Shown here: one piece after another, positions 12,223 to 22,922 of the stretch | Layout of the letters: each line of letters opens with the position of its first letter | Position numbering within the stretch: the stretch's first letter is position 1 | Origin: Trema orientale | Taxonomy: Eukaryota; Streptophyta; Magnoliopsida; Rosales; Cannabaceae | Length of the DNA: 64,000 nucleotides | Assembly (NCBI GenBank): GCA_002914845.1 | Contig: JXTC01000047.1 | Location: 292,717 to 356,716, forward strand | Direction: 5' to 3' | Made by a program: the position numbers and the translations under genes | The notes under the pieces: model-generated | What the model was told of the DNA's origin: nothing | The model's input: only the letters and a program-made list of their open reading frames with translations | Database searches by the model: none

Positions 12223-14590
12223 TTTTAATTGTTTTTGTTTTTTTTAAATCACTTCCACGAATTATTACTTCCATTTTGATAATATTTTGTAAATTGTAGT
12301 TTGACTGCTACTTTAGTATCCCGTTATTATCAAAATTATCTTTTACATTTTTAAAATGTGTAATTTTTCAAAAAAGAAATATAACAAATTTATACTCTTT
12401 TTAAATCAAAAACCAATTTCGATCATCAAATTTTAGCAGAATAAATAATTTGAATTTAAACTAATTAAAGTTAATGACTAAAATAACAAATATTAGAAGA
12501 AAAATATAAAAATTTTCCTCAAAGAAAAAAAGAAATAATATAAAAATGGAAAAAGCTACCTTTTAAATTCCAATTTATAACGAATTAAGATTAATAGTCA
12601 AAATAATAAATATTAAAAAATAATTTAAAAATGTAAAAACCTAATTTTTATTAAAATTTTAAAATTTAGGTATTAATTTTGAATAACACTTGAAGTGAAT
12701 TTCTTTTTAAATATATATATATATATATATGTTTAGAAAGTAAAATAGGATTTTGATAAACTTATTAGTCAAAATTTGCGCTTGACAAGTTACAAGTTCT
12801 AAAATTTGAAAATGAATATTAATAATAAGGAAAACATAAGGTTAAACTGAATAAACAATTTCAAGGTGTAAAAATATTAATTAAGTTTTTCTTTATCCTC
12901 AATTTCATGAATTGAACTACTACTATTGACCATTTTTTATCATTAATTTCAAGAATTGTTGCTAATATGCTATATAATATCAGTTGTGCTTTATATAGTA
13001 ATTAACCATTTTCTATCATTAATTTCATGAATTGAACTACTATTGTTGTGCTATATAATATCGAATTTTTAACTTATATAGTACACTACTATAAAAATAT
13101 TTAATATAATTTATTTTTGTCTCAATTTTGGCTTGTTGAGTATAAGACATAATTGTTCAAAATGAAACGGAAACATAATTGAAATACTTAATAAAAGACG
13201 TGCTGTCTACGAAAAAAAAAATTATGAAAGCTATAAATTATAACCAAAAGAATTTTCGACTATTTGAAGGTTGTTAGAGTTGAATTACTCAAGCGTCGTT
13301 TGAATCATTTATTAATCTAATAGCATATTTACTAAAGGGAATAGTATATGGGGTAATGATTCCCGTACAAAGGTTTACTAAAATATGAGAAAGGAGAAAA
13401 TATGTGGGATCCACACAAATTGAAGAGAAAAGAATGAGAATACTTCCCTCATCAACACCCTATAAAATTTAAAAATATTTAAAAAATACGTATTTATCTC
13501 TTTTGTTTTTCACAACAAACATATTTATCTTTAAACTCGTCGATTAGAAACAGGTTAAAGGCAGTCATTCCATTTATGGCACATTTACTTCGCTATAATC
13601 GTAATCAGAATAAATAAAGGGGAAAATGAATGAGAATAAAATAGAAGGGAATGAAAATCATTATTTGTAGTATGTTGTTTACTTAAAACTAATAGCAATG
13701 GGAATCGTATTCATTAGAATACTATTCATTTGTTTACTTAACCCAGAAAAAATAATGAGAATGTGTTATATTTACTAAATTATCCTTTTAAATGCATGTA
13801 CAATTTAAAGTAATTTGGTGTGATTTGATAAAAAAAAGTGCACGTGCACAAATAAATTTTTTATATAATATTAAAAAAGGCGTGAGTGTATACTTGTATT
13901 TCATTTTATTTATTTTATTTTGGAAAAACGCAAAATGTTAGGGTTCTTTTATGATATTATATTATCTTGAGAAAATAACCTCAGAGAATATATAAGAATT
14001 GTTTAATGTATTTGAGAATATGCGACTTCTCGGTAAGCATATTCGTTTTATTAATTGTTCTTTGGGATACCGTTCTTCTCTGCCTTGAAAAAGTTTATTA
14101 TCCTCTTCTCTATTTGTTTTTCCGGGTAAATTTCCATCTTAGAAGAGAGATTTATTAACGCAAAAGAGTGTACTTTTCCAATAGATAACGTGCTGTTTAA
14201 TATAGAATTTAAAAACAAAAACTTAAATTAGAAGAAATAGTAATGTACGAGAATTAATTTTGGAAAGGGAGATTATTATTATTTTTAGGGGCTTATAGAA
14301 ATATGACCAAATTTTGGGCCCAATTTCAGTAAATGTCCCATTTGTTAAATATTACAGCAAAATTTTCGGTATATATGCTTATATACTAAGTGTAAAATTT
14401 TATATACCAAGCATAAAAAATTATATACTGCACAGTAACTAAAATTGGTAGATATGCGTATCTACCAAGTGTAAAAATATATATACCTGGACATTTAACT
14501 ATAAAATTTTAAAAGTGGACATCTACTTAATCAAATTTAAAATTTTAGTCATCTACCTAAATTTCTCTTATTTTTTTTTATTTAAAAAAC
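12223..14590. other. AT-rich gene-free DNA with small repeats
   Basis: No coding region was recognised. A partial tandem duplication lies at about 12903-13070: ATCATTAATTTCA(A/T)GAATTG and TGCTATATAATATC each occur twice about 100 bp apart. An (AT)n run sits at 12712-12730. The segment 13320-13750 has TTTACTAA/TTTACTTAA-like repeats of the kind found in MITE remnants, but I could not fix termini. Confidence 0.5.
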
Positions 14591-14631
14591 TAGCCACGTT
14601 GTTTTTATTTATTGTCCATTATCTCTAGAGT

Positions 14632-14776
14632 AAACGACATGTCAATTACTGTGCAGCAACGACGTGTCACTTTTAGTCCTTGGTACACTTAGACTTAGAG
14701 AGGTTCACTTGACGTCAAATATACAAATTCCCAGTTCATTAAGAAACGACACGATGTTAATGTTTCTCATAAACGA
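14632..14776. repeat. AAACGACA-type short repeats, left flank of the copia insertion
   Basis: AAACGACA-like motifs recur at 14632, 14742 and 14770, with a variant near 14655. Similar motifs resume beyond the outer copia element (24658, 24735, 24768, 24806, 24843). Left and right share GAAACGACA followed by CGATGTTA. The copia element therefore appears to have split an older repeat-rich, possibly CACTA-type, sequence. Confidence 0.55.
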
Positions 14777-14815
14777 CAGTATATGAAAACAATATACTCG
14801 TTTTGTGTAACATAT

Positions 14816-14984
14816 TGTTGAAATAGAAAATGAGTCTTATCTCCCTCTCCCTTGTTTTAGGGAGATTGTCTCTCCTTATTTTGAGGAGCTTGTTTGTAGG
14901 ATTTATGTTTCGAATCTCCCTTATAAGTACCTTATAAATATTTGATTCATTATGAATGAGAATAAGCATTCATCAAATCTGTTA
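14816..14984 (+). repeat. 5' LTR of outer copia
   Basis: 169-bp LTR with termini TG...TA rather than TG...CA. The TTATAAATA at about 14932 could be the promoter TATA. It matches 24473-24641 colinearly. Confidence 0.93.
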
Positions 14985-14996
14985 TGGTACCAGAGC
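14985..14996 (+). promoter_or_regulatory. primer binding site of outer copia
   Basis: TGGTACCAGAGC directly abuts the LTR end and matches the initiator methionine tRNA 3' end (TGGTATCAGAGC) except at one base. Confidence 0.85.
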
Positions 14997-15234
14997 CGGT
15001 ATCTTGAAATTTCTGGCAAACCAAAACGGCCGAGTACGCCATTGAAGCTGCTCAAGTGTGCTTGAATCATTGAAGCTGCTCGACGAGTTCATCCTTGGAT
15101 TGTCCAATCGTCTTGCAACCTGTAAATCCTATAGCGTCATCGATAACCTGGGGATCCGAAGCTCCGACAAAATATACCAGAATCTGCCCAGTTGTGAATC
15201 CATCTACTGCCGAAGACCACCTCTGAGTCAGCCG

Positions 15235-15737
15235 TGTTAGATTTACATAATGGATTGTTAAACCAAATACAATCCTAGGATCTATCATGCTAAATTGTCA
15301 GGAAAAGATTTGTTGAGAGAAAACCCGTGAATAACCTGAATCCATTGTGTTTGACAGCAAGGATAAGATCACGTAAGTGGAAGCGATTGATTAGAGCCTG
15401 AGGGCAGAAGGTCTTCCACAGCTAGAATACTGTATGTATGCTCAATGGGTCTTTCTCTGTTGATGGAGGCAGAGGAGAAGAGCACACGTTCTATTTGGCT
15501 TGGGGACTAAAACCCTATAGTTATATCCTTATATACTAGTCACCAATAGAGACCCCATCAATCCTTATTGGACTAGGATTAGGTAACCACACATTACAGA
15601 GTCCACACCAAATAGGTAACTTCATGAGCCCTCAATTAGATCACTTAATGGCCCCACTTAATTAGACAGCTCTTATATTATATAATTGTTATAAAAACCT
15701 ATGGCCCACATATAGGTTATACGTATATAACCTTACA
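15235..15737 (-). repeat. 3' LTR of nested copia
   Basis: 503 bp, with TGTTAG...TTACA ends on the plus strand. The minus-strand tract CCAAGTGGGAGAT just outside (15738-15750) is a standard copia polypurine tract and fixes orientation. Confidence 0.9.
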
Positions 15738-16201
15738 ATCTCCCACTTGGGCTATATGGATTTTTCCTAAGACAATTATATAATGAAAACTTGAGTGCGC
15801 ACTTTATTGCTGCCTGTTAAGAAATTACCCCTTAAGACAATCTGAACTATTTTGTATATTAACATGAAACCAAAGTGGCCTTCATTGCACTTAGGTAGGC
15901 AACTAAACCCATCAATGATTACCAAATCAATATACGCAATAACACAGATCAAGTATGGATGTGTAGTATGAAAATTACACGAAAAGTGATCTTATATGCC
16001 TATTTCTATTTGGTCCTGCTTTATGATTCCAACGAATCAACCTTAGTCTTTCTTTTTATGCAAAACTGCAACTTTATGCAAAACAGCAGATAGAAAGAAA
16101 ATATAAAATATAAATTCAGAGTATAAAAGAAAACCATCACTTTATTGATATCAAATAACAAATGTGTCTATCACAAGAGAACTCGTAAAATCGAACTCCC
16201 A

Positions 16202-16453
16202 CTATTCCTGAACATCTTTAAATGGTACAACACCCATATGAGCAGTATGCTCATGAAACACCTTAGGCGTTAGACCTTTGATGAGCGGATCTGCCAATAT
16301 GGAGTTAGTTCCGATATGTTCTATAGACACTAAATGACTCTGAACTCTTTCCTTAACAACTAGAAACTTAATGTCTATGTGTTTAGACTTTGACGAGCTT
16401 CTGTTGTTATTAGAATATAGGACGGCGGCTCTATTATCACAATAAATCTTCAA
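16202..16453 (-). pseudogene. copia RNase H C-terminal remnant
   Basis: Encodes KIYCDNRAAVLYSNNNR, then SKHIDIKFLVVKERV and ILADPLIKGL, the typical end of copia RNase H (CDN, KHID and ADPLTKGL motifs). It is separated from the RT frame by a degraded stretch (16454-16603). Confidence 0.85.
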
Positions 16454-16603
16454 TGGCTTCTCAATGCCATCGATAATTCGTAGCCCAGTGATAAAATTTC
16501 GCAGCCATATTCCTTGATTTTATGCCTCATGACAAGCTACAAACTCTGCCTCTATGGTGGATGAAGCTGTGAGCGTCTACTTAATACTCTTCCATGATAC
16601 AGC

Positions 16604-17725
16604 TCATCCGGCAAGCAGGTAAATATAGCCTGAAGTGGATCTCTTACTATCTAGGCATCCAGCGTAATCGGAGTCGGAATACCCCACGATCTCCAAATGA
16701 TCAGATCTTCGATAAGTGAGCATGTAATCTTTTGTTCTCTGTAAATAACGCAAAACCCTCTTTGCTGCTGTCCAGTGATCCATACCAGGGTTGCTTAAAT
16801 ATCTGCCTAACACTCCAACTATGTACGCTATATCCGGATGCGTACACACCTGAGCATACATCAGACTCCCTACTGCAGATGCATAAAGGATCTTCTGCAT
16901 TTCTTTAGCTTCAAATTCATTCTTGGGGCATTGAATGAGACTGAATTTATCACCTTTAGCAATGGGTGTATCTCCTGGGGCACATTTGCTCATGCCAAAC
17001 CTATCAAGCACCTTCTCGATATAGCTCTTTTGTGATAATCCAAGAATGCCCTGAGAGCGATCTCGGTGTATTTTAATCCCTACTATAAAAGAGGCGTCCC
17101 CAAGATCTTTCATCTCAAATTTGTTTGATAGAAATCTCTTGGTTTTGTGCAGTAAGCCTATATCGTTGCTTGCCAAAAGTATGTCATCGACATACAAGAC
17201 CAGAAAGATACATTTGCTCCCACTGAACTTGTGATAAATGCATCCATCTACCGAATTTTCTTCGAAACCAAATGAAGAAATAACTTGATGGAACTTATAA
17301 TACCATTGACGAGATGCTTGTTTGAGACCATAGATGGATTTCTTTAGTTTATAAACTATAGACTTTGGATCTCCAGTTATAAAGTTTTCTGGCTGTACCA
17401 TATAAATCGTTTCCTCAATATCACCATTGAGAAACGCAGTCTTTACATCCATCTGATGTAGCTCCAAATCAAAATGAGCTACTAGTGCCATAATTATTCT
17501 AAAAGAGTCTTTCGAAGAAACTGGAGAGAAAGTCTCTTTATAGTCAATGCCTTCTTTCTGAGTGAAACCCTTGGCAACTAGACGAGCCTTATATCTCTCG
17601 ATATTGCCTTTAGAATCCCTTGTGGTTTTAAAAATCCATTTACAACCAATAGGTTTCTTTCCTGCTGGCAATTCGACAAGATCCCAAACGTCATTGTCTT
17701 TCATAGATTTCATCTCATCTTCCAT
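16604..17725 (-). pseudogene. copia reverse transcriptase / RNase H (nested element)
   Basis: A 373-codon open stretch with all RT landmarks: MEDEMKSMKDNDVWDLV, KARLVAKGFTQKEGIDY, MDVKTAFLNGD, YGLKQASRQW and the catalytic LYVDDILLAS. It runs into RNase H (SDSDYAGCLDSKRSTSGY). It shares its frame with the gag-protease stretch upstream, separated only by adjacent TAA and TAG codons at 17743-17738. RT catalytic residues look intact, yet the polyprotein cannot be made as one piece. Confidence 0.92.
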
Positions 17726-17740
17726 GGCAGCGATCCACTA

Positions 17741-18886
17741 TTAGGATTTTGAACTTTGTTTGGCTTGAGTGAAATTGATTGGATCATTTTTCACTCCTAT
17801 ATCAAACTCATGTTCTAGGAGATAGACGATATAATCATCTGGAATCGCACTTCTCCTTTCCCTAGTAGATCTCCTTAATGGCACTTCCTCTTGAGGTTGT
17901 TGAGGTTGCTCTTCAGGAACAACTTTCTCATGTGGGACAGGGTGTTGCGGAATATTGTCTTGAATAGCCATAGGGAATGGTCCGCAGATATCAGTATGTA
18001 TCAGTTCTAAGACTCCGGAACTCCTAGTAGCACCTAATTTACGCATATTTGTCTGTTTGCCTTTAATGCACTCAACACAAACTTTGAAGTCTGTGAGGTC
18101 AAGTGGGTCAAGAATTCCATCTGACACAAGACGCTGTATTCTCTGTTTAGAGATATATCCTAATCGCTTGTGCCATAACATAGAAGAATCCTCAGTGGTT
18201 TTGCGTTTTGTACCACGTTTCTCGACATGCAAAGTTTCATTAATTGAGGTAACAGTGTCAACTTTATATAGATTATCAATCAAAGTACCAGTCGCAAGAA
18301 TATTGGAATTCTGAAAAAGACTAAATTTATTATTTCCAAATGAACAAGAATAACCGGATTTGTCCAAAACTGAAATGGAAATTAAATTCCGTCTAAATGA
18401 CGGTACAACAAATGTCTCTTCCAAATCCAAAAATAAACCGGAACCTAATTGCAACCTAAATAGACCTATTGCCTCTACTGTAGCTGTATCGCCGTTGCCC
18501 ACATAGATGTATCTTTCAGTATCACTTAGCAGATGGCTCCTCAGACAACCCTGCAAAGAAATACTTATGTGAGTAGTGGCACTGGTATCCACCCACCAAG
18601 TATGATTGGGTGCAGAAGCAAAATTAACCTCAGAACAGACAAAATTGAAAAGCTTATCCTTCTTTAAACGCCAAGTGGCGTACTTGGGACAATCCTTCTT
18701 CACGTGTCCTGCCTTCTTGCAGAAGAAGCAAGCTGAATCCTCATCTTGTTTCTTTTGCACTTTAGTATGTGAAGTCCCAAATGCAGCTCCTTTATGCTTA
18801 GTCCTTTTTCTCTTCTTATCTTGAGAGGTTGGTGCTAAGTGAGCACTCTCTGTCTTATCTCGCTTCAATCTATCCTCTTCTTGCAC
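17741..18886 (-). pseudogene. copia gag zinc knuckle, protease and truncated integrase (nested element)
   Basis: Read N to C: the CCHC knuckle CFFCKKAGHVKKDC; a protease motif WWVDTSATTHIS in which the usual DSGA is altered to DTSA; and the pre-integrase MLWHKRLGYISKQRIQ with the CVECIKGKQ zinc part. Only the very start of the integrase core follows (LELIHTDICGPFP). The frame then jumps to a late linker (RRSTRERRSAIPDDYIVYL), so nearly the whole DDE core is deleted in frame. The element cannot supply its own integrase. Confidence 0.9.
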
Positions 18887-18949
18887 ACACTGAGATATGA
18901 GCTCATTAAGAGTCCATTTTTCTTTCTGGGTGTTGTAACTTACCTTAAA

Positions 18950-19294
18950 TTAACTGAATTTTGGCGGAAGAGATAGTAAAACTAATTGTACGAGCAAGTC
19001 ATCCGACAGCTCTAACTTTAGTGCCTTTAATTTTAAAGCCAGATTGGACATCTCTATGATGTACTCCCTGATGTTCCCTTTACCTTTATAACGCATAGCA
19101 AGTAAATTGCTGAGCATAGTACTAGTTTCCGCTTTTTCATTCTTTTGGAAACGTTCCGCAATTGCGTCAAGGAATGCCTTAGCATTATCGACCTCTGGCA
19201 CAGCGCTCCTTATGGTCTCAGGTATGGAATGTTTCATGATCATAAGACTCATGTGATTAGAACGTTCCCATTGCTCAAAATTCTTAACATCCAT
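18950..19294 (-). pseudogene. copia gag N-terminal part (nested element)
   Basis: MDVKNFEQWERSN to IREYIIEMSNLALKLKAL and LVQLVLLSLPPKF match the copia gag (UBN2-like) domain. A stop and short gap (18887-18949) separate it from the zinc-knuckle frame. Confidence 0.85.
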
Positions 19295-19599
19295 ATCAGA
19301 ACTTTCATCTGTAAGAGCAGCAGGTTATTCTTTCCTGAGTGCAAGGTCTAGATCCATGCAACCGAGCACAATCATAACGTGCTCTTTCCACTTCTTGAAG
19401 TTTGTGCCGTTAAGCACAGTAATTGAATTCAAATTAGCAGATATACTTGAAGCAGAAACTGAACAGAGAACAAAAGCAGAAAATAACAACTCACATTAAA
19501 ACATGTCATAAACTTAGCATACAAAATAAGATATACTAGCATGACATCAAACATATAAGGTGGGCTTCCATCACAAGATACCTAGAACAACATTAATAA

Positions 19600-19800
19600 G
19601 CCTTCCTTTGGGCCGACTTATTAACTTGTAAGTGGTACTCTTTAGTGCAGTAATCAAATATTGACAGTAAATTCTGTCAGACAGCAAATCTTCCTTTGGG
19701 CCGATTTACTGTCCACATGGAAACTTAATAACCATCACATATCTATTACCGCAGGTGTATTCATTATTCGGCCAAATAATCACCTTCCTTTGGGCCGGTA
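19600..19800 (-). repeat. TTCCTTTGGGCCG repeats in the nested copia leader
   Basis: The 13-base motif TTCCTTTGGGCCG occurs three times, near 19608, 19687 and 19784, each followed by A/T-rich sequence. The spacing of about 80-97 bp suggests a decayed minisatellite in the untranslated leader. Confidence 0.75.
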
Positions 19801-20204
19801 ATTATTCGCATGAACAATAAACACACAAACATTCAAATATTTCAAAATAAATAAATTTACGCAATAGAGGTTACTTTGGCAACATGTTATTTCAACTCAT
19901 CTATCTTAGAATATTTAAACAAATAGTGCAAAGAAAATAATAACCAAAGTGCCCAGAATAAAAAAAAAATTTTCAATGCACAAAAAATTAATGGATGACC
20001 GACTGAGTTTTAAGCACTTTTATCAACTCTTGGAACCAAATAGAGTTTTCAACGGATAAAGTGTGGGTCATACTGAAGGTGGGTTGAGAAAACAAAACTT
20101 GATTGGTTAAGTTTCAGGTTGGAACTCCTTGAATTCTACCCAAAACTGAGACTGTATGCTTTAAATAGGTCAAAAACGACCTAAAAAATTTTTCTGAACC
20201 CGAT

Positions 20205-20325
20205 TGGTGGCGCTGCGGCGCCAGTATGGCGCCAGTATGGCGCCAGTATGTGGCGCCGCGGCGCCACCACAGCCATAAGGGTGGCGAAACTGGCGCCGCG
20301 GCGCCACCGTGGTGCCGTGCTGCGG
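20205..20325 (-). repeat. GGCGCC palindrome array in the nested copia leader
   Basis: A CpG-rich island in AT-rich DNA. GGCGCCAGTAT is repeated in tandem, flanked by two copies of the palindromic GGCGCCGCGGCGCCA. It lies about 250-370 nt downstream of the primer site on the element's RNA. Related arrays appear in unrelated gypsy sequence at 34450-34570, 37380-37680, 39120-39240 and 40630-40760. Confidence 0.8.
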
Positions 20326-20570
20326 CCTGAATGTTGATTACCCGATTTTAAAATTGGGTAACTCAACCCTAATGCAATTTTTCGTCCTAATCTGCAAACT
20401 TTATGACCCAAAACTCAGAATTCAATCCTTAAACACTGAATATCTCAACAAAATTATGAAAAATTCATCAATCATACATGTTATATCTAAACCCTAGAAA
20501 GCCATATAGGTAAAGATATCACAAAATAGAGACATGTATGATTATCCTAAGTAATTTAACATGATTTCTA

Positions 20571-20583
20571 GCTCCTGATACCA
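20571..20583 (-). promoter_or_regulatory. primer binding site of nested copia
   Basis: On the minus strand, TGGTATCAGGAGC lies two bases after the LTR end. It matches the initiator-Met tRNA primer site used by most plant copia elements, with one inserted G. Confidence 0.85.
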
Positions 20584-20585
20584 CT

Positions 20586-20890
20586 TGTTAGATTTACATA
20601 ATGGATTGTTAAACCAAATACAATCCTAGGATCTATCATGCCAAATTGTCAGGAAAAGATTTGTTGAGAGAAAACCCGTGACTAACCTGAATCCAATGTG
20701 TTTGACAGCAAGGATGAGATCACATAAGTGGAAGCGATTGATTAGAGCCTCAGGGTAGAAGGTCTTCCACAGCCAGAATACTGTGTGTATGCTCAATGTG
20801 TCTCTCTCTGTTGATGGAGGCAGAGGAGAAGAGCACACATTCTATTTGGCTTGGGGACCAAAAACCTATAGTTATATCCTTATATACTAG
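20586..20890 (-). repeat. 5' LTR of nested copia (visible part)
   Basis: First 305 bp of the partner LTR, cut by the assembly gap. It is colinear with 15235-15539. Confidence 0.92.
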
Positions 20891-21282
20891 NNNNNNNNNN
20901 NNNNNNNNNNNNNNNNNNNNNNNNNNNNNNNNNNNNNNNNNNNNNNNNNNNNNNNNNNNNNNNNNNNNNNNNNNNNNNNNNNNNNNNNNNNNNNNNNNNN
21001 NNNNNNNNNNNNNNNNNNNNNNNNNNNNNNNNNNNNNNNNNNNNNNNNNNNNNNNNNNNNNNNNNNNNNNNNNNNNNNNNNNNNNNNNNNNNNNNNNNNN
21101 NNNNNNNNNNNNNNNNNNNNNNNNNNNNNNNNNNNNNNNNNNNNNNNNNNNNNNNNNNNNNNNNNNNNNNNNNNNNNNNNNNNNNNNNNNNNNNNNNNNN
21201 NNNNNNNNNNNNNNNNNNNNNNNNNNNNNNNNNNNNNNNNNNNNNNNNNNNNNNNNNNNNNNNNNNNNNNNNNNNNNNNNNN
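20891..21282. other. assembly gap (392 N)
   Basis: A run of N inside the repeated LTR. It should hide about 198 bp of LTR plus the right target-site copy. Any open frame across it is artificial. Confidence 1.
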
Positions 21283-21286
21283 TAAA

Positions 21287-21527
21287 GGACACCAATCCAG
21301 TGGGTGTTTTTTTTTTACCTATGCATAGGTATCAATTTGGCCAATGGAAAGTTATCAAGCACATTTTTTTATTATAAAAAGTAGGAGAGAGAAATAGCAT
21401 TAATGATGCACGTCTTTTCATGCACTTCATTATAACCGTTAGATCACTATTAGATGATGATCCAACAGCTAAAAAAAAAAAAACCTATACATAGGTAAAA
21501 AAAAAAATACCTACTGGATTGGCAACC
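21287..21527. mobile_element. CCAATCC-type MITE, copy A
   Basis: A 241-bp element with terminal inverted repeats of the form GGNNNCCAATCCAGT, a T run, then the perfect palindrome ACCTATGCATAGGT (left). The right end mirrors this. Copy B at 44316-44553 is the same element in the opposite orientation, sharing the interior (TTAATGATGCACGTC, TCATCTAATAGTGATCC on one strand). No coding capacity. The superfamily is unresolved because the left flank is in the gap. Confidence 0.8.
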
Positions 21528-21917
21528 ATATATAAATATGGGTTTGGTTTAAATGGTTACAACAATATTTACCCATGGATGGTTACAATGATTTAAGCCG
21601 TTAGATCTATATCCTATGGTTGTGATTAGTTCGATAATTGGCCAAAAAAATTTAATGCTATTTATTAGCATCCAAAAAATTTAATGCTATCAATATTTTT
21701 TGTAGTATCCATTCATGGTCACAAAAAAATTGAAACTATTGAAAAGTGCTCTATATATATATATCAGTTATATCTTCCCACAAAGTATTTTTTTTTCATT
21801 TACTCTCCTTGTCTTATTAGCTTAGCCTTTTTTTTTTCTTTTTACACACATCTATATTCCATTTAAAAAAAAAGAAAAAAAAAAGGAAAAAGTAAAAAAA
21901 AAAACAAAAAAAAAATA
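21528..21917 (+). other. outer copia leader sequence
   Basis: AT-rich leader between the MITE and the gag start of the outer copia, with poly-A/T runs at 21788-21920. No gene. Confidence 0.5.
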
Positions 21918-22860
21918 ATGAGTGAAAAAAATATTGAATCACCAGGTTTCAAATCTTTCCCAATTGTAGTACAGTCTAAAGGAGTATTCCATACATGAAT
22001 CACTCTTATAGAAATAAATTACAATATATGGTCTCAATTGATGGAAATGCAGATTGCCGAAAGGGATAAACTTTCCTATATTCGTGGCAAGACTAAGCCG
22101 CCCTCCGAATCAGATGAAGGATATAAAAAATGGTATGCTGAAAAATCAAAAAGTCAAATGATAGCTATTAATGTCCATGTCTCTTGAAATTATGAAGCGT
22201 TATTTACACTTGCCCACTGCCTCTGTCATTTGGGATGCCTTGTTCAAAGCCTTTTATGATGGAAGTGATGAGTTACAAGTATTTACTCTGAATCAGAAAG
22301 CCTTCTCAGAAAAAAAAAGGAAAAATATTTTCTATGTATAATGGACAGCTGATTGAAATTTTCCAAGAATTGGACCATCATGTTCGGGTGGTTATGAAGA
22401 TGACATTACAACATATCGCAATACCATTGAATGATTAAGGGTTCACATTTTTCTCGCTGGATTAGGTGAGGATTTTGACCAAATTCGAAGAGAGATTTTG
22501 CGCATGGACCTGCTTCCAAACTTAGAGGAATGTTATTCCTTAATTCGCTGAGAAGCCATCCATAGTACCACTCTGAAAGGTGACTCCGGAATATTAGAAG
22601 CAAGTGCTATGGTAGCTCGAAATTGATTCAATCAAAATCAATGAGATTGAACACGACCCAACAGTAGTGAAGGTACTGACAAATCTTCTTACAAGTGCAT
22701 TCATTGCAACTAGGCTGGTCATACCAAGAGTCGTTTTGAGTTGGTGGGACCTCCAGAATGGTGGGACCATAGTCCTTCACAGAAAAAGGGAATCTCTACT
22801 GCAGCAATTATTGACACAATGACAAAGGATAGTGTTACTGATAAAGCCTCGGCTTGGTAA
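21918..22860 (+). pseudogene. copia gag remnant (outer element)
   Basis: Starts MSEKNIESPGFKSFPIVVQS and continues NYNIWSQLMEMQIAERDKLSY and KKWYAEKSKSQMIAINV, the typical copia gag opening. It then dissolves into many stops and frameshifts. A degraded zinc-knuckle-like segment lies near 22680-22740. Confidence 0.75.
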
Positions 22861-22922
22861 TAGCAGAAGATAATGATGGTAAAGTTTTAAATATTTCTGC
22901 ATTTGTTTATAATAATACATAG

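Larger units (their letters stand above)
15235..21088 (-). mobile_element. nested Ty1-copia retrotransposon, reverse orientation (right end in gap)
   Basis: The LTR 15235-15737 (503 bp; read on the minus strand TGTAAGG...TAACA) recurs from 20586 until the N gap at 20891. The 305 visible bases align without indels to 15235-15539 and differ at about 14 sites by eye. If the right LTR has the same length it ends near 21088, an extrapolated value. Gag, protease, RT and RNase H read on the minus strand from 19294 to 16202, between the primer site (20571-20583) and the polypurine tract (15738-15750). It inserted into the 5' leader of the outer copia. Confidence 0.92.

Noticed and set aside
20750..21377. 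Open frames of 181 and 193 codons on both strands
   Set aside because: They run across 392 Ns, so they are artefacts of the assembly gap.
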